This document shows positions 22,502-24,877 of a stretch of DNA of 24,877 nucleotides, one piece after another. The DNA comes from Nostoc sp. GT001 (GTDB lineage Bacteria; Cyanobacteriota; Cyanobacteriia; Cyanobacteriales; Nostocaceae): assembly GCF_030382115.1 (NCBI RefSeq), contig NZ_JAUDRJ010000003.1, positions 1,052,696 through 1,077,572 of the forward strand, read 5' to 3'. The notes beneath the pieces were generated by a model. The model was not told the DNA's origin and did no database searches. It saw only the letters and a program-made list of their open reading frames with translations. A program made the translations under genes and the position numbers. How positions within the stretch are numbered: position 1 is the first letter of the stretch; the number at the start of each line of letters is the position of its first letter.

Positions 22502-24877
22502 TTAATTCCTAAATAATTTCGCGCCTCTCTTCAGCCTATTTACCAAAGTTTTCATCGCCGATTCCTGTGGCTGGCGCGCTACAGGTTTTTGTTGCCCAAA
22601 GCCGTCAAACAATTCGTTGAGCTTAACCGTAAAGCCTAAATACGCGCCTCCCGCAGAACGTGTGCCAGAAAAATCTCGGTCATCAACTTTACCAAAGACG
22701 TAACCAGCCGAAACGCGCAGATTAGGCGTGAGGTAGTAGCCTGTTTCCAGAACAAAGCCTGTCTCACTGTAGCTAGACTGACTAATTACACGAGCTTCAC
22801 CCACCAAATCCCAGCTATATCCCAAACGATAGGTAGCGCGTAATTGACCCAGATTTACCGTGCTAGTACCAGCTAAATCGTTAGCTATGTAAGAGGTACT
22901 GTTACGCAACGCATACTTCCCGTAGAATTCCCATTGCCAGTTAGGAGCATAAATCGCTTCTAAAGCAAAAGTATGGTCTTGGGAACCCGTACCACTTCCT
23001 AACAGGATAGTGTCAGGGATGGTTGATGGATTTTTGCGATATTCATAACGCAATAAAGCATTGAATTTATCGCTATTGGGATCGCGGTAGGCTAAACCCA
23101 GTTTTAGATTAGCAGTATCTCCCAATCCTGAAAGCTTTTGATTGGAAGAACCAGCTTGTTGATAACGTACTAAAGCGGTGAGAGCCGGAGAAATTTTACC
23201 CGCAGCACCTGCGGTAATTACTGTATTACTACCTCCAGAAGAAGAACGATGTTCGTAACGAGCGCTGGCTTGAAACTGCGGATTATCACTGTATTCCAGA
23301 CCCACACTGTAGCTATCGCCACCATCAAACCCGATCGCAGATGATGCTTGACCAAAGGCGTAAGGTTGGGCATATTGTTGACCTGCCGCCGTGCGTCCGA
23401 AGAAGTTGCCAAATACGTGTTCGTAAGCAACGTTCAGCCGCAATCCCGAAGCAATAGTCCAGCGGTTATTTATACCAATTGCACCTTGGGTAGTCATTTC
23501 GTTAGCACCACCCAAAATTGAGTAACGACCGGTCAAGGTAGTATCCGATCCGAGTTTGTGTTCGCCGTTGACACTCAAGCTAGTAATGGAATTACCCGAA
23601 TATTGACCACTACTGTAATACTGTTGAGCCAAACTGACGTTGACACCAGGAATTACTGCCCAATTCAACCCCAAAATGGTACGGTCTGGGTAAACAGTAT
23701 CTTTTTGGGAAGATAAGCTGAGTTCATTTTGGGCTTGGAAGGTCAGGTTTTTAGCTAGAGGAACTGAAAAACGCGAACGCAGTTGATTAGAATTACTACT
23801 CAAAGCACTGTCGAGAATTCTGTCTTCCCGACGACGATGAATCCAATCCACATCCAGAGTAGCTTTACCCAAACGTTGTTGAATCCCAGCGGAAATTGTC
23901 GTCAGTGAATTATCAACTTTGCTCCCAGGTATCGCCTCATAACGCGGTGCAAACAGTTCTTCAAAGGTATCTAGGGGTTGGGGAGCAATCCCAAAATTGT
24001 CTTCGTGGTCGTATTGCGCTCTGACGTTGGTAGTTGAGGTGAGTTTAGCTGTAACCTGCGCTCCATAACGAGTTTGTCCTGGGACAAAACTGATAGTGGC
24101 ATTATTGGCAAAACCCGTATCAGCAAAGCGATAATAGGCACGACCTTGAATCCCATTAGCAATCTTTCCTTCAGCTTCTAAACGATACGCATCACCTCTA
24201 ACTTTTCCCACAACATCAGAATCATTCGTGGAATGAGCATATTCTGCAATTAACTTACCGTTCTCACCCAAAGCAATCAGTGCATCTGCACCGTAGAGTT
24301 GAAAGTCGCGCACCCCGTGATTTTCTTGAACGTAAGTTGCTCCTATCCAACTTTCTTGGTTAAGTTTGCGGGAAAGGTTATATTGCAAACGACCAGCATA
24401 GATGCTCCCGTCAGAGTCTTCGCTGTCATATTGATAGCTAACAACAATCCGACGTACCAATACTTGTCCGGTTCGATCGATATCGGTACGAAGAATCGGT
24501 TCGCGGAATAATAAAGTACCGCGATCATAGTCGATTTCGTAGTCTGGTCCTCGGTTAAGTTGTTTGCGTTCTAATACAGTCCCAGGACGATTGAGTTCTT
24601 CTAACTCGATAAAGACATTTTCACTACCTGCTTGTAATAGTCTGCGAGAGAGGAAGTAATAACCACTAGTACCATCGGGAGCAATAGTATCCCGTTGAAA
24701 TCCTTCTAAGCGATCGCCATAGAAACCTGTAATTTGTAGGTTTCCTAAGTTGTAATTAGCTTTAAAACCGTGGAGTTGACGAGTGATAGAAGTAAATTGC
24801 TGCGATCGCCGCGCAAATTCTTCTGTGTTATAGTCACCCCACATCGCATAATCAGGATCGGAGCCAGGGGTACGAGT
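22502..24877 (-). CDS. Outer-membrane beta-barrel protein, C-terminal part (cut by the window edge)
   Basis: The frame is open to the right edge (residues TRTPGSDPDYA precede the first Met at 24844), so the true start lies outside. The 791 visible residues begin with a domain containing GDYNTEEFARRSQQ, GFYGDRLEGFQRDT, then DYEIDYDRGTLLFREPI and VSYQYDSED. This is followed by about 550 residues of alternating amphipathic strands with short turns (many Y/F/R-containing strands such as LKLGLAYRDPNSDKFNALLR), typical of a large transmembrane beta-barrel. The last barrel strand is near GAYLGFTVKLNELF, followed by a basic tail. No TonB plug is visible in this part. It resembles large cyanobacterial barrel proteins found with DUF11-type proteins; transport or surface display is possible. 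It heads an operon with the next two genes. Confidence 0.7.
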   Translation of the reverse strand, partial: TRTPGSDPDYAMWGDYNTEEFARRSQQFTSITRQLHGFKANYNLGNLQITGFYGDRLEGFQRDTIAPDGTSGYYFLSRRLLQAGSENVFIELEELNRPGTVLERKQLNRGPDYEIDYDRGTLLFREPILRTDIDRTGQVLVRRIVVSYQYDSEDSDGSIYAGRLQYNLSRKLNQESWIGATYVQENHGVRDFQLYGADALIALGENGKLIAEYAHSTNDSDVVGKVRGDAYRLEAEGKIANGIQGRAYYRFADTGFANNATISFVPGQTRYGAQVTAKLTSTTNVRAQYDHEDNFGIAPQPLDTFEELFAPRYEAIPGSKVDNSLTTISAGIQQRLGKATLDVDWIHRRREDRILDSALSSNSNQLRSRFSVPLAKNLTFQAQNELSLSSQKDTVYPDRTILGLNWAVIPGVNVSLAQQYYSSGQYSGNSITSLSVNGEHKLGSDTTLTGRYSILGGANEMTTQGAIGINNRWTIASGLRLNVAYEHVFGNFFGRTAAGQQYAQPYAFGQASSAIGFDGGDSYSVGLEYSDNPQFQASARYEHRSSSGGSNTVITAGAAGKISPALTALVRYQQAGSSNQKLSGLGDTANLKLGLAYRDPNSDKFNALLRYEYRKNPSTIPDTILLGSGTGSQDHTFALEAIYAPNWQWEFYGKYALRNSTSYIANDLAGTSTVNLGQLRATYRLGYSWDLVGEARVISQSSYSETGFVLETGYYLTPNLRVSAGYVFGKVDDRDFSGTRSAGGAYLGFTVKLNELFDGFGQQKPVARQPQESAMKTLVNRLKRGAKLFRN

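Noticed and set aside
1..24877. CRISPR arrays, tRNA, rRNA, riboswitches
   Set aside because: No regularly spaced direct repeats, tRNA cloverleaf or known riboswitch motif was found by eye on either strand.

Overview
The window comes from a filamentous, Nostoc-like cyanobacterium. The octamer GCGATCGC (HIP1) is very frequent inside and between genes. The spacers carry the short palindromic dispersed repeats typical of Nostoc/Anabaena-type genomes. Several proteins belong to families known mainly from cyanobacteria (CyRepA1, DUF1350, PAS proteins of Nostoc type). Whether the molecule is a chromosome or a large plasmid cannot be settled here. The CyRepA1 replication gene suggests a plasmid or an integrated plasmid, while glycerol kinase and ArgC look like ordinary chromosomal genes.

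Layout. 1-129: end of an unidentified + strand gene. 374-3541: CyRepA1 replication protein (Toprim-like plus P-loop helicase parts), with a possible antisense RNA over its leader. 3725-5542: a 17-repeat TPR protein. 5792-7084: exported thioredoxin-like protein. 7085-8475: a 1.4 kb gene-free stretch with a MITE-like element (7351-7557), a second hairpin repeat and a broken small membrane ORF. 8476-9663: PAS-Crp/Fnr fusion regulator, convergent with a CPBP membrane protease gene (9692-10381, minus). 10382-10982: spacer with a hairpin element flanked by 14-bp direct repeats. 11025-12560: glycerol kinase carrying a dispersed repeat inside its reading frame, followed by a gene remnant and argC (12824-13798).

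13799-14044 is a nested palindrome. It is followed by an exported glycine-zipper protein (14045-14464, minus), a GHMP/galactokinase-like sugar kinase (14849-15955), a DUF1350 alpha/beta hydrolase (16192-17190, minus), a transposase remnant (17306-17431, minus) and an exported zinc phospholipase C-like protein (17507-19231). The right end is a minus-strand operon reading inward from the window edge: an outer-membrane beta-barrel protein (cut at 24877), a 63-residue ORF and a 988-residue exported lamin-tail/DUF11-type surface protein. The three are 3 nt apart or overlap by 4 nt.

Most genes are single transcription units with unrelated roles. The only clear multigene unit is the cell-surface operon at 19344-24877. 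The main structural theme is repeat colonisation: at least three repeat families, one of them inserted in frame in glpK, and three gene remnants in the spacers. The best candidates for new biology are the predicted antisense RNA at the replication gene, the surface operon and the PAS-Crp regulator.
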